Source: Luidia sarsii (lineage: Eukaryota > Echinodermata > Asteroidea > Paxillosida > Luidiidae). Taken from it: a stretch of 64,000 nt of DNA. Under the pieces are notes generated by a model. That model searched no databases, was not told where the DNA came from, and saw nothing but the letters and a program-made list of their open reading frames with translations. Of the stretch, positions 48,001-61,200 are shown piece by piece (the first letter of the stretch is position 1; every line of letters begins with the position of its first letter). The stretch is taken from the NCBI GenBank assembly GCA_949987565.1, contig OX465107.1:7066851-7130850 (forward strand), read 5' to 3'. A program made the translations under genes and the position numbers.

Positions 48001-51000
48001 GAAAGTGACACCATGTGTGAAGTCGTCTCTTTCCAGGTGGACTTTTTAGGGGGCTCTGAAAAGAGCAGCTATGGCATGTACTCAAGGCTTAGGCTTCGGT
48101 CATATTGCTCTGAGACCCATTATAATGTCACAGGCTTCTAGAAACCAGCGTTTCGGCCCCAGTTCCGTAGTGAATACTCTGTACTCTGTCAAGCCAACAA
48201 ATCTTACCATAACCTGGATTTTCATGCTTAGTCAGACGGAGACGAAGCCTGAGCCCGAGCCTGATCCATGGATTCGTAAAGCTGAGGGCCGCAGCTCAAA
48301 CTGCCCGCAACCTTGAATCACCAGCTCCTCTTAGACCCACCATCCCGAAAGAGACAACTTACACGACGTCACCGCAAACTTCAAATCTCCGCTGCCAATG
48401 TGAGATCTGAAATTTGGTTTGAAACTGGCGACAGGTTTTGCAAAATGATTGAGTTTGTGTGCATCGATGCATCATTGGCTGTGATATCGCTGATTAGTTT
48501 GATCGCAGGGTGCAGTGAGCGTAAGCCGGCATGTGTGAAAGGTGATGGGCTACGTCATGAACCCGAGGCATGGAAAACAAAAGAAAAAAGCCTTACGGCC
48601 TATTCCTAAGACTGCACCAAAAAAAAGAAAAAAAGTAAAACATGATTAACAAGAGGTCTCCACTCCACAAGAAAGATGTGGTGAAAGGGAAAGAAAGAAA
48701 GAGAGGGGGGTTGAACGGAAACCGAAATGGACGGAAGAACAGCATGTCTTTTACTCATTCCATGACACTCTCCTGAAAGACAATTAGTGAAACCTGGGGA
48801 AGAAAAGAGTCACTCCGAGCGGAAAATTAAACAGGAAAAAAAAGGAAGAAGAAGATGAAAGGACAGATGGAATGGTGAACACCCAACGCATGTACCTCTG
48901 CAGAGTAAAAAAAAACCCACCTCTTTAACCGGGTTAGTGAGTTATTTAGAGACGGCAGGAGAAAGCAAACAAGCACATGAGTATGAACGACAACACTTCT
49001 TCATTTGTAGGTTTCCCTGATGTGAGAGTGTACTTGGTGGATATCAATGAGATTGCAAGGTTTTCATGGTGAGAATAGCGGAAGGAGTAGGTTTGCGGTG
49101 ACACCGTGTAAAATTTCTCTTTCGCACTGAAAAGAACCGGAGGAACTGGACGTTTTGAACAGTGTACTCTGTTCGTCTTCAGGAGACTGCGGTGGATGTA
49201 CTTGTGTGCCAATCAGTTTCAGAGCAAATGCTGTAAAGCTTTGGTGACTTTAGCAAGAACGGGGGAGAGGAAAGGGGAGGGGGGTGGTTGTGTGGTGCAA
49301 CTGTAACCGTGGTGATGGTGCGTGAATCCAAAAAAACAGATGTGCCCGTGCCAGAGATGATGATATCAAAAGCAGAAACGACGGCGAGGAAGAAAATCGG
49401 AGTCGGATTATGGCCAGCGATCCGCCATGGCAGCAACTGGAGTAAAGCAACAGCCCGTGTTAGTGAGACAGCGAGAGAGAGAGAAAGAGATAGACGGACA
49501 GTCTTTTTGCTTTTTTTTTTAATGAGCCAATGCCACCCTTCTTTTTGATACTGTGGACGGGCTGCCGCAAAACGCTACCTTCGACGGTCAGGCAGGCCGA
49601 GCTGCTGGCCTGACCCTGGCTGTTCTCCAGGACCACCTTGACGGTGCCCGAGTCCTCGGGGAAGGCCTCGGGGACAAAGAGGGAGGTGCAGGAGGCCTCC
49701 ACCAGGACCTCAAAGTCCTCCGAGTGCCGGATGGGCGCCTCGTCCAGGAACCAGCGCACCTCGGGCCGGGGCGAGGCCACAAACTCCACCTCGAAGAAGA
49801 CGTCCTGGCCGTCCCGGCAGGCAAAGTCCTCCAGGGGCACCAGGATGGTCGGGGCCCTGGGCCTGACCGCGCGGGTCCTGGGCACGGGCTTGGCGCTGGC
49901 GCTGGCCGCCGCTTCCGGCTCCCCCTCCGTGCTCTCGTCGACTTCCTCATAGGACGATCCTGTGGAGCTGGACCTCTTCTCTGCGCCCCGACTCTCGGCG
50001 CTCGAGTTGCCTCGGTCGTGGCCGTCCGATTTACCCGGGACCAAGTAGCCATCTTCATCCTCTGAGGAGGCCGCCGATGCGGAGGGCGAACCCTCCCGCT
50101 GATCGGAGCAGAGCTTCTCGTAATTCTCATCATCATCCGAGCACGAGGTTGCCTCCTCCGTCCCTTCTTGCCTCTCTTCCTCCTCCTCCTCCTCCTCCTC
50201 GTCAGATTCCTGCAGCAGATCCGTGATCTTCGTCTGGATGGCTCGGGCCACGCTGTCCTCTTTGGAAGGCGTCGGCGTGATGGGCTCCTCATAGACATGA
50301 TCTGAGTCGGACTCGCCCGAGGACCCCGACGGACTTCGCCGGGGCGGGGCACGAACGTCGGACTCGCCGTCGGACTCGCCGGAAGACTCAAAGGAGCCGC
50401 CGTCCGAACTCGCCTCGCCCTCCAGGAGTCGGTCCAGGCTCACCTCCTCCGGGGCCTCTCTCCTCTCGGCGCTCACGACTTCGTCGACCACGGGCTCCCC
50501 CTCGCCGGCGTCCTCCTGCTCCGACTCCGAGGAGAAAGGCACGGTGGTGTCCAGGAGAAACGGGACGGCGGCAAAGTCTCTCTGCACTTGCTGGGGCCTG
50601 ATCATCTCCTCCTCCTCTCCTTCCTCCCGGACAAAGTCGCCCTCATCGCCGAGGGCCAGGGTGGTGCGGACCGGCTCCAGCCTCTGGACCGTAATGGGTG
50701 GCTCCTGATCCGCCGGGGCGGAGGGGGGCTCGCTACGGGGCTCCTGGGCTGCCGTGGTGGGCTTGCGGGCGACCGGAGGGAGGACCTTGGGTCTGGGCTT
50801 GGGGGTGTACGGGGCCCTACTCTCCTCGTGCATTTTGGCAAAGCGCTTCTCCAGCTCACTCATGGGCTCCGTCCGTTCTGTTCCCCCGTGTGGTGGGTTC
50901 AGGCGGGTGGGTGGGTGGTTGGGTTTTTCAGGGTGGAAACAAAAAGTTTAGGAAGGATAACATTCAGATTAGTCTCAACATTGGGAGCATGCAATTTTGT

Positions 51001-54000
51001 ATTTTGTGCTAAAACATCATACACTGTTAATGCGACACACAATTGACCTCTATTCACAACAGTACAATTCAGGTACAAGTTCATGCAATGGGAGATTAAA
51101 CCCAAAATAATGTTATAAAAAAAATTCCTACATGCTTAACAGCAAATCTGATAATGGAATGCTCTCTGTCGGTGAGAAACCACACTTGGGACACACACAC
51201 ACAAAAAATCTCAAAATATAATATCCAGGTTGGTTAACATTGGTGGTGGTGGTGGTGGTGGTGTTTTTTTTTGTGGTTTCGTTGTCACTCCTATGAACAA
51301 GGACCTACTTTTGTCCGGTTTGGGCGCCAACTTTATGCCCTTAACTGCCTTCCGTGCTTCGAGAGCCTGCTGGAGCTCTTGCGACCTCTTCTCCTGCTTA
51401 AGTTCGGGCTTCATCAATACACCTGATTTTAAGTCTTCCGGAGGAAACAGCGGACGGAAGTGGGGAAAAAAACAACGTTTGAAAGGGCTGCAACGTGAGC
51501 TCTTAGGGGGGGGGGGAGTTACGATTAAAGATTTTTTTGGGGGGGGGGGGGGGGAGGTATTAGGTCAAAGGGGAGGTCAATCATGGCTGGTAGTTTTGAC
51601 TACAGTTAGAGGCAATTATTCAAAATGTATCCAGCTGGGGTGTTTGCATGCGCGACTGAGGTGTTAGCTGATTTGGGGGTTTATTTCAATTTCGTTTTTT
51701 AGAGCACATTGCCTCGACATTCCTCATGGGTCACCTGATGCAAGAGCATTCTGTTTACGGACACGATGAAACTGCAAAATGCCTTCCTGTTTAAACTGAA
51801 ATTGGTTTTTTTTTTTTTTTTTTAAATAAAAATCAATACACCTGATTTTAAGTCTTCCGGAGGAAACAGCGGACGGAAGTGGGGGAAAAAACAACGTTTG
51901 AAAGGGCTGCAACGTTTTTTACATAAAAAAAAAACCTGAACGTGGGTATGCATTCAAACATCATGGACACTGGTTTCCCTCGTTGTTCATAAGATCGTAG
52001 GAATTTGGGGGAGGGGGGTTACAAGGAAAATGCTGAGCTGGACTCAGTCTGTGGCCCGAGCGCCGAGAGTCACTCCCACTGGAACGGGGCCAACTGGTGT
52101 AAAGAGAAGACAGTTTAATTGTTGGAGTGGTGAAGGGGTGAGGGATCTATGATTGTTCAGTATTAGATCAGTGTGAGTGGCCCTTACCTAGACCCGTCTG
52201 GCGCAGCTGGACACTGGAGTCAGTCTTGCGCAGGATGCGGAGACGCATCTCATGCGAGACCATGCCAAACTTGTTCCTGCCCACAACCTTGTAGTTGCCG
52301 CTGTCCATCTGTCGGCTCTTGGGGATGTCCAGGTAATGCAGGCCGTCAAACCAAATCTTGGTGCGCGAGCCCTGGCCAGACGAGAAAAATATCCCCCCCA
52401 AAATAGTTTGCTTCGTGCAAATAACAATGTAACTGCCCTCATAGCCTGACACTTGAGAGATTGGACAAGGCTGCCGTGTCTCGAAGGTTCGGGCAGGATT
52501 AGGGTCAACAAGAGTCTCCTGATGGGAAGGAGGAGGAGATGGAGAAAGAGAAAGAGGAGGAGATGGAGAAGGAGAAGGAGAAGGAGAAGGAGGAGGAGAA
52601 GGAGAAGGAGGAGGAGAAGGAGGAGGAGAAGGAGGAGGAGAAGGAGAAGGAGGAGAAGGAGAAGGAGGAGAAGGAGGAGAAGGAGAAGGAGGAGAAGGAG
52701 AAGGAGAAGGAGGAGAAGGAGAAGGAGGAGAAGGAGGAGAAGGAGAAGGAGAAGGAGAAGGATATGGATGAGAAGGAGAAGGAGAAGGAGAAGGAGAAGG
52801 AGAAGGAGAAGGAGAAGGAGAAGGAGAAGGAGAAGGAGAAGGAGAAAGAGAAGAAGGAGAAAGAGAAGGAGAAGGAGAAGGAGAAGGAGAAGGATGAGAA
52901 GGAGAAGGAGATGGATGACGAGGAGGAGGAAGGAGGGAATGTAGAACTCACATCTGCCAGCATGATGTTGTCCTTGTACCAGAGTACGCGTGGCATGGGA
53001 GTGCCCACCAGCCTGGCTGTGAAGCGGACTGGCTCACCCTCCACCACCTCGCAGGCCTCCGGCAGAGTCACAAACTGGGGCGGCGAGGTTGGCTCCGAGA
53101 AGTCCACATTGCTATGCTGCCTGGCACTGTCAAGTGGAACAATAAGAGGAGACCAAAGGACCAAAGTGTGAATGAATTCAATGAGGCTTTGACCTGTCTA
53201 ACGTAGTAAGCACTGAATGCTCAGTGCTTTGCCCGGTGCCTGTTAAAACAAATTTCAGGCAGCTCGGGCAGGATTCGAACCCACGACTCCTGCTTTCTAG
53301 TGCAGATGTCTTGATCATGTGGCAAATTTGAATATTGTATAGCGGCAGGTACAATGTTGCATCATAGATATAACATGGTCTTAGTTACACTCCAACTATT
53401 AAATACAGACTTGTACACACACCTTTACTTTTAGGCGGTACCTAAGCAGATAAGATATAACATGATGTTTGCACTGAGGAGAATTTAATTCAATTAATTA
53501 CATTCTCCTCGATGCAAACATCATGTCATATCTATGAAGTGTGAATGATATTCAATAAGGCTCCAGATCCATAAGAACATGCAGCAACACATAGTACACA
53601 TTATTAAGCAACACAGTATGACGCTGCCTCTGACCCCCTTTTGCGTTGGACAGGTCGGGCGTTCACTTACTCGGTCCGGAGGAACTCGTCGTACTCGAGC
53701 GTCTTCTCAATGCCTCGCATCTCCTCCGGCAGCTGAGAGTCAAGGATGAGCGCTTTCTGAGCTGTTGGGTCAAAAGCGAGACACCGACAAAAAGGGTTAC
53801 CTTTCTCAAAGGTCCTGCTGGGATCGAAACGTCAGGCCCACTGAGTTTGGACAGTTGGGGAAAGAAGTGCCTCAAGGTCTCAAAGTAGTTTGCATCTAGT
53901 GAAGTGGTTGCTGCCGCGAAACCTTACGCACTCGTCCCCGCTGGATAGTCTCTTTAGGCGCTATCCTCGAGTTGCTGTGACTTGTCAGTCAGACTAACGC

Positions 54001-55219
54001 GGCTATCGTTACACATCTACAATGTTAAAACCCCTTGCAGAGTCATACGGGCAGCAGACACTGAAACGGATTGTTTGGAGTTGGTTTTACCTGCGCAGAC
54101 CAGCTTGCCAGTGGTCTCGGCTCGGCCACTTTCGTTCTGCGCAATGCAGACGATAGTGCCGGCATCCTCTGGGTAGATGCCCTTCATGTTCAGGGAGCAC
54201 AGGCCAAACTCGTGCTTGGTCTTCATGCGTGAGCCTGTCAGAGAGCAAAAAGGAACGTCAATTCCTGTCTTCAGCCTTCCTGAGTCCCTCTCTATTTCCT
54301 TCTTTCCTTAGCCCTTAATCTTAATTGCCTTTAAAGGCATGTTTTGGGCGAATTTGAATTTTTTTTAAGAAGAAGAAAAAATAGGAAAATGGCATTGGTC
54401 ATCCATTACAACTCATGCAAGAGCCATCAGAGTAGTCCTGCTTTTGTTGTTTTCCAGTTTTCCATTTGCCAAACGTGAGAAGTCCATCTTTGTGCATCTA
54501 AATGTGTTTGCATGTGTAAACATGTCAACGCAAGTACACGTAAATTTGCTTGCATGTGTGCACATGCGACTACTCATGCACATTTACAAATTGTTGTACA
54601 GAAGAAAATTTATGTCAATGAGAGTTTGCCCTGAGATGTTTTAACCCGCCAGAACTGACAGTCGCCCTATGCGTGGAAATGGGCAGTGTGCGAGAAGTGA
54701 CTTATTTTTCGCAGATTTTTGCGTGGGGGCCCATTTGAAAGAAACAAACCCCTTACCCCCCCCCCCCCCCCCCCCCCCCCCCGCCAGGCTGCAAGGTACG
54801 TACCAGTGATGACCGGCCTGCCATTCTGCAGCCACTCTACCCTCATGGTGCTGTCGCTGGCCGGCTCCAGCTTGCAGGCAAAGTGGGCCGTCTCCCCCTC
54901 CTTCTTCTTGACATTGTTCATCTGGACGACGAACTTCGGCGGGGCCGCCTTGGGCTCGTCCTGTATCTGGCCGGCAAAGTGGTAGCTACTGCTTGGCGAG
55001 AGCGTGAGAGAAGGGGAGAGAGAGAGAGAAATAGAGAGGGGGGTAGAGAGAGAGAAGAGGAGAGATAGAAAGAAGAGGAGAGATAAAGAGAGGGGAGAGG
55101 AGACAGAGGGTGAGAGGGAGAGAGATGGTGAAAGAGAAGAGAGAGGGAGAAAGAGAGAGAGGGAGAGAGATAAGGAGAGAGAGGGAGAGGAGGGAGAGGG
55201 AGAGGGAGAGAGAGAGGCA

Positions 55220-55268
<49 letters not shown>

Positions 55269-58200
55269 AGAGAGAAAGAGGGGGAGGGGGCAAAATCCAT
55301 CAGTGAATGGTGCAGAAAGTGATGTCAAATTGTTGCCATTGAGATGGTTAGTTGAGTTACGGTAGTTCATAGGTTTGAGTTCTAACGGCTGTCTGGGGGA
55401 TTGTCCGTGGTTATGGGATACTTGGACCGGTGACTTACTCATCGCTTAGGGCTCTATCCTGTTCCAGGGTCCTCTCAATGCCAGCCTGCATCTCCTCCGG
55501 CAACTGACTCTTGGTGATGAGACTCCCTTGTGCTGTTGGTACATTGAAAAAAAGAAAAGGAAAAAAAGGGTGTGATCCCTGGAGATATACAACAGTGAAA
55601 ATGCTCCCGACTGCTGCCCCTACCCCGGCAAAGACTAGTTGACTATTTGGGAAGCCCCCCTCCCACTGGGGATAGCTCAGGAGGTAATAAGAGCACTGTT
55701 TAATGGTTAAATTCTCCTTACTGGTGCCCCCACCACAGCAAAGACTAGTTGACTATTTGGGAAGCCCTCCTCCCCCTGGGGATAGCTCAGGAGGTAATAA
55801 GAGCACTGTTTAATGGTTAAATTCTCCTTACTGGTGCCCCCACCACAGCAAAGACTAGTTGACTATTTGGGAAGCCCCCCTCCCACTGGGGATAGCTCAG
55901 GAGGTAATAAGAGCACTGTTTAATGGTTAAATTCTCCTTACTGGTGCCCCTACCCCGGCAAAGACTAGTTGACTATTTGGGAAGCCCCCCTCCCACTGGG
56001 GATAGCTCAGGAGGTAATAAGAGCACTGTTTAATGGTTAAATTCTCCTTACTGGTGCCCCCACCACAGCAAAGACTAGTTGACTATTTGGGAAGCCCCCC
56101 TCCCCCTGGGGATAGCTCAGGAGGTAATAAGAGCACTGTTTAATGGTTATATTCTCCTTACTGGTGCCCCCACCACAGCAAAGACTAGTTGACTATTTGG
56201 GAAGGACTAAGGGCTGGATAGCTCAAGTGGTTAGAGCACTGGTATGTCCAGTCAAAGGTTTATTTTCCAAGTTATTTAACAAGAATAGGATGTTTGAAAA
56301 ATTTGCAAAGAATACTTTGACTGGACCGGGACTTGAACCCGAGACTTCTGGACTAACGCACCAGTTCTCTTCCATCTGAGCTATAGAATAGGATGTGACA
56401 AAAAAGACACACATTATGTTGCCAACAGGATACCGGCTTGGGTTGACACGGAGTGCATTTTATCTGTTTCATTTTCCATTTTTTGGGAGTTGGAATGGTT
56501 CTGAGATTCTGAGAAGACTCAAGGGACCTCAATGTTTCAGGAAAACCGCCAACGCCATCAGTCCGCCACCAGGACCTTCGGGGAACAGTTAGGGGGGGGG
56601 GGAGAAGGGAGGGGGGCGCTCAGAAATCCCACCGAGCTCACCTCTGCAGACCAGCTTAGCCGAGGTCTCCGTCCGGCCACTCTCGTTGATGATGGTGCAC
56701 GTGATGGTGCCCGAGTCCTCCGCCGTGACGTCCTTGAAGTCCAGGCTGGCGATGCCAAACTCAAAGGTGGTCTTGATGCGGGAGCCTAAAAGAGCAGGGG
56801 GTCGAGACAAGGTCCACTGGTTAAAGACAATGAGGAACGCCAACGAGGAACGTGCGTGCGGGGAAACAATAAACGCGATTATTAGTGTGATTTGAATCGC
56901 GATTCGGACTCCACTAAGAGTGAGACTCTTAATTTGCGACGTGTATGGGAATGCTCCGCTCAAATCCCACCGGTTTTTTTTAAGCCCACAATGCATTGCG
57001 CAGGCATGGCATTTCCTGCCAGCAGCTTACTGCCAGGAAGTGCAGCACAGGGTTTGTTTACGTTCGTCAGCGAGTCCCGCCATTCCCGCTTGCGCAGCGC
57101 GACCACATGCTAACCGCAATCGGCTCGCGTTTACTTGCAACGCGACTATTTGGCCTGTGTGGACACGACCCAAAAAACAACTGTTTTTGAATCGCGATTC
57201 AAATCGCGATTATTTTCGTAGTGGAAATGGCCCTATTACGATGGCTATTCGGCCTCACTCCCGGTCGCTCACCCGTGACTAAGGGGCAGCCGTTGCGGTC
57301 CCACTCCACCCTCATGGACTCGTCGCTGGCCGGCTCCAGCCGGCAGGCAAAGTGGGCCTTCTGGCCCTCTGCCCGCTGCATGCTGCTCAGGCCCACCATC
57401 ACCCGGGGCACCGGGGCCTTGGGCTTCTCGTAGAAGCTGCCCCCGTCCGGCCGGGATGGCTGTCCATCCTTGACGATGCCGCTTTACGTTGGGAAAGAAG
57501 GCGGGAGAGTAAGGGGAGGAGGATCGGAAGAGATAAAAAAAAAAGGCATTAGAATTATCATTATAACATAATATTTATCAAAAATTGGGAGGGCCTGAGG
57601 TGTCGATCTTAGCAGGACCTTTGAGAAACAAAGGACCTTTGAAAAGCAAAAGACTTTTGACAAGCAATGGATCTTTGAGAGACAAAGGACTTAGCCGTGT
57701 CAAGATAGTGTACAGGCCGCCATCCGTTATACTACTTACTCATCGCTGATGGAACGGTCGTATTCCAGTGTCTTCTCGATGCCCTGCCGCATGCTGTCTG
57801 GCAGCTGGCTCTCAGTGATCAGGCCGTCCTTGGCTGTGATGGCAAGAGGTGAAATAACATTATCGGCCGGATGCAACGTCAATATCAAGATTGGTATAAC
57901 GTAATGAAAAGCTGCATCGATGTTGGGGACTCCACAAACTGTGGCAGCCAATTGATAGCTGTTTGAATCCAAATTGAAAGATGGGGGCGTGATTCGTGGA
58001 AATAAATTTGCGGCTCGGTGATTGAACGCTTCTGATGGAACCCGCTTCCATCCCAGCAAAGATGGTTGGCTATTCGGGAAGGATACCGTCTTCGGGGCTG
58101 GATAGAACATGTGTAGGTAACGCCAGAGGTCTTCAAGTTCAAATCTGGCATTTTGATCTGATGTTTCCATCCGAGCAGGACTTTTCCTTGTCATTCTGCC

Positions 58201-61200
58201 TTCGAGAAAGGCCCTGCTAGGATGGAAATGCCGGGTCCACTGAATACAGACTTGAGCAGCTCTGTGAAATTGTGACCACAACTGATTTCTTCCACAACTG
58301 AATACTTGCATAACTGAATGTGTGCACTACTGGATACTTGCACTACTGGATACTTGTAAAAATCAATACTTGCACAACTGAATACTTGCACGACTGAAAA
58401 CTTCCACTTCTGGATACTTGCACAACTGAATACTTGCACGACTGAAAACTTCCACTTCTGGATACTTGCACAACTGAATACTTGCACAATTGAATACTTG
58501 CACAACTGAATACTTGCACAATTGAATACTTGCACGACTGAAAACTTCCACTTCTGGATACTTGCACAACTGAATACTTGCACAATTGAATACTTGCACA
58601 ATTGAATACTTGCACAACTGAATACTTGCACAACTGAATACTTGCACGACTGAATACTTGCACGACTGAATACTTCCACTTCTGGATACTTGCACAACTG
58701 AATACTTGCACAACTGAATACTTGCACAACTGAATACTTGCACAACTGAATACTTGCACAACTGAATACTTGCACAACTGAATACTTGCACGACTGAATA
58801 CTTCCACTTCTGGATACTTGCACAACTGAATACTTGCACAACTGAATACTTGCACAACTGAATACTTGCACGACTGAATACTTCCACTTCTGGATACTTG
58901 CACAACTGAATACTTGCACAACTGAATACTTGCATAACTGAATACTTAGACAACTGAATACTTGCACAACTGAATACTTGCACAACTGAATACTTGCACA
59001 ACTGAATACTTGCACAAATGAATACTTGCACAACTGAATACTTGCACAACTGAATACTTAGACAACTGAATACTTGCACTACCGGATGTACTTGCATAAC
59101 TGAATACTTGTAATACTGGATACTTGCACAACTGAATACTTGCACTACAAAATACTTGGTACAACAAAAGGCCCTTGGAGAACGCACATACCAGTACAGA
59201 ATGACAGCAAATGTATTCACAGTCACAGACTGTAAAACAATCACAGTCACACAATCTTTCAAGTACCAGGTGCAGTGGTATATAGATTTGTCTATAAGTG
59301 TAGACTCACAGTGAACGATGAGCTTGCAGGAGACCTCGTTCTTGCCGCTCTCGTTGGTGACCCGGCAGGTGATGACCCCGGCATCTTCGGCGTACACCCC
59401 CTTGATGTCCAGGCTGGCGATGCCAAACTCAAAGGTGGTCTTGATTCTGGAACCTTGGGGGAGAGATGAGAAGAGGTAGGCGGAGGGTAAGCTGGTCGGC
59501 GAGACCTCAGTGTCCCTGGTCAAAATCTACCCTTGGCATTCGTGTAGAGATCCATAGTACGTATGCTCAGAATGCCGACTCTATTGATGCACTGGGCCCT
59601 GATGTCGTGGACCTGCAGCATAGCATCAGCTGTCCGCACTGTGCCACTCCAATGCAATCGGTACAGAACTAGTTTTCTTTTCCTCAAAAGCAGAGGTCTT
59701 CGGTTCAAGTCCCAGTCAAGTCAATGTTTTCTTTGCCATTTAAAAAAAAAAAAATGTTCAAAAGTTTGTTCTCCATTATATGTTGACTAGTTGACTATTT
59801 GGGAAGCAGCCCTGCCCCCAGGGGCTTAATACCTCAGGTGGTAAGAGCACTGTTGATGGCTAAATGCTTCTGACTGACGCCCCCATCCCGACAAAGACTA
59901 GTCAACTATTTCGGGAAGGCCACCATCTAAGGGCTGGTTAGCTCAGATGGTAAGAGTCCCCGGTCCAATCAAAGTTTTCTTTGCCATTTTTCAAACATTT
60001 CTTATTGCTCTCTTAGGGCTGCGTTGCTCAGATGGTAAGAGCACTGGTACGCAAAACCAGAGGTCTCTGGTTCAAGTCCCCAGGTCCAATCAAAGTTTTC
60101 TTGTCAATTTTTCAAACTTTTCTTATTCCTCTCTTAGGGCTGGGTAGCTCAGATGGTAAGAGCACTGGTACGCAAAATTTGAGGTCTCTGGTTCAAGTCC
60201 CCCCGGGTCCAGTCAAATTTGTTTTGCCATTTTTCAAAGATTTCTCATTCCTCTCTTAGGGCTGGGTAGCTCAGATGGTAAGAGCACTGGTACGCAAAAC
60301 CAGAGGTCTCCAGTTCAAGCCCCCCAGGTCCAATCAAATTTTGGCCATTTTTCAAACATTTCTCATTCCTCTCTTAGGAGCCCTCCATCCCTCCCTCACT
60401 CCCTCCCCGAGGTGGCCGGCTTACTGGTGAAGAGCGGCTTGCCGTTGCGCAGCCACTCCACGGCCATGCTGCCGTCTCCGGTGGGCTCGATCTTGCAGGC
60501 AAAGCGGGCGTCCCTGCCCTCTTGCTTCTTGACGTCCCGGGGCGAGATGACAAAGTTGGGCGGCGGGGCCCGGTCGGTGGACGGCTGGTCCCCGGCCGTT
60601 CTGTCATCGCATCTGCGCCGATTGAAAAAAACGATCACGGTGATAGTTGACGGTAATGTGCATTGCGGCGGAGGAGACTCTGACCCTTATAAAAAATGAA
60701 GGCTTAGGCTTCGGTTTCATTTATTGGCCTCTGATATAATGTCACCGGTGAAAAAAAGGGGCCGGACGTTTCGATCCTAGCAGAAGCTTTCTCAAAGGCA
60801 AAGTGACTTTGCAAAGGAGAAAGGTCCACGTCAGGCCCTCTAACTTTTGAGATTCATGAATTGCGGGTCAAATTCGTCAGTGAGCAGTTTGCAACAGTTT
60901 TTTTGTATTAACCAGTGAAAAAGGACGAGCTTCTAATCAAAGTTTGCAAGGTTATACTCTGTACTGAACAGGGTCCTATTTCATAGAGCCGCTTAAACTT
61001 GGAAATCTGGTAAGCATGAAAAGTCTTCCTCATGTAAACGGGATTACAAAGCACATTACGGAGCAATGTGAACTGCCTCTGACTTGAGTTCCACTATTAT
61101 TTAAGTTAGCACGAGACAAAAGTGAAGTTTGGGCTGGCAAAGTGATCGTGCGAATCATGACATTCTGTGCTTTTAAAAGTAAAAGTGCATGCTTAAGCAG

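Larger units (their letters stand above)
55533..56641 (-). other. Intron 8
   Basis: 1,109 bp, largely SINE-derived: the 110-bp array at 55600-56190 and a head-to-head SINE pair at 56190-56385. The rest is non-coding. Confidence 0.75.

Noticed and set aside
52453..53171. Arg-rich, Glu/Lys-rich and Ser/Phe-rich frames on both strands
   Set aside because: All arise from the GGAGAA tract. Only 52952-53126 on the minus strand is coding.
54667..55442. Ser/Leu/Pro-rich minus frames upstream of Ig domain 4
   Set aside because: CT tract before the acceptor. Only 54804-54988 fits the exon module length and phase.
58191..59033. 280-codon Cys/Val/Gln minus frame
   Set aside because: Translation of the 16-bp minisatellite; stop-free in all three frames by composition, no other coding evidence.
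59931..60330. Candidate functional tRNA genes
   Set aside because: A and B boxes are good, but the acceptor stems do not pair, the loop lacks the invariant U33, and copies are tandem with T-rich tails: SINE heads.
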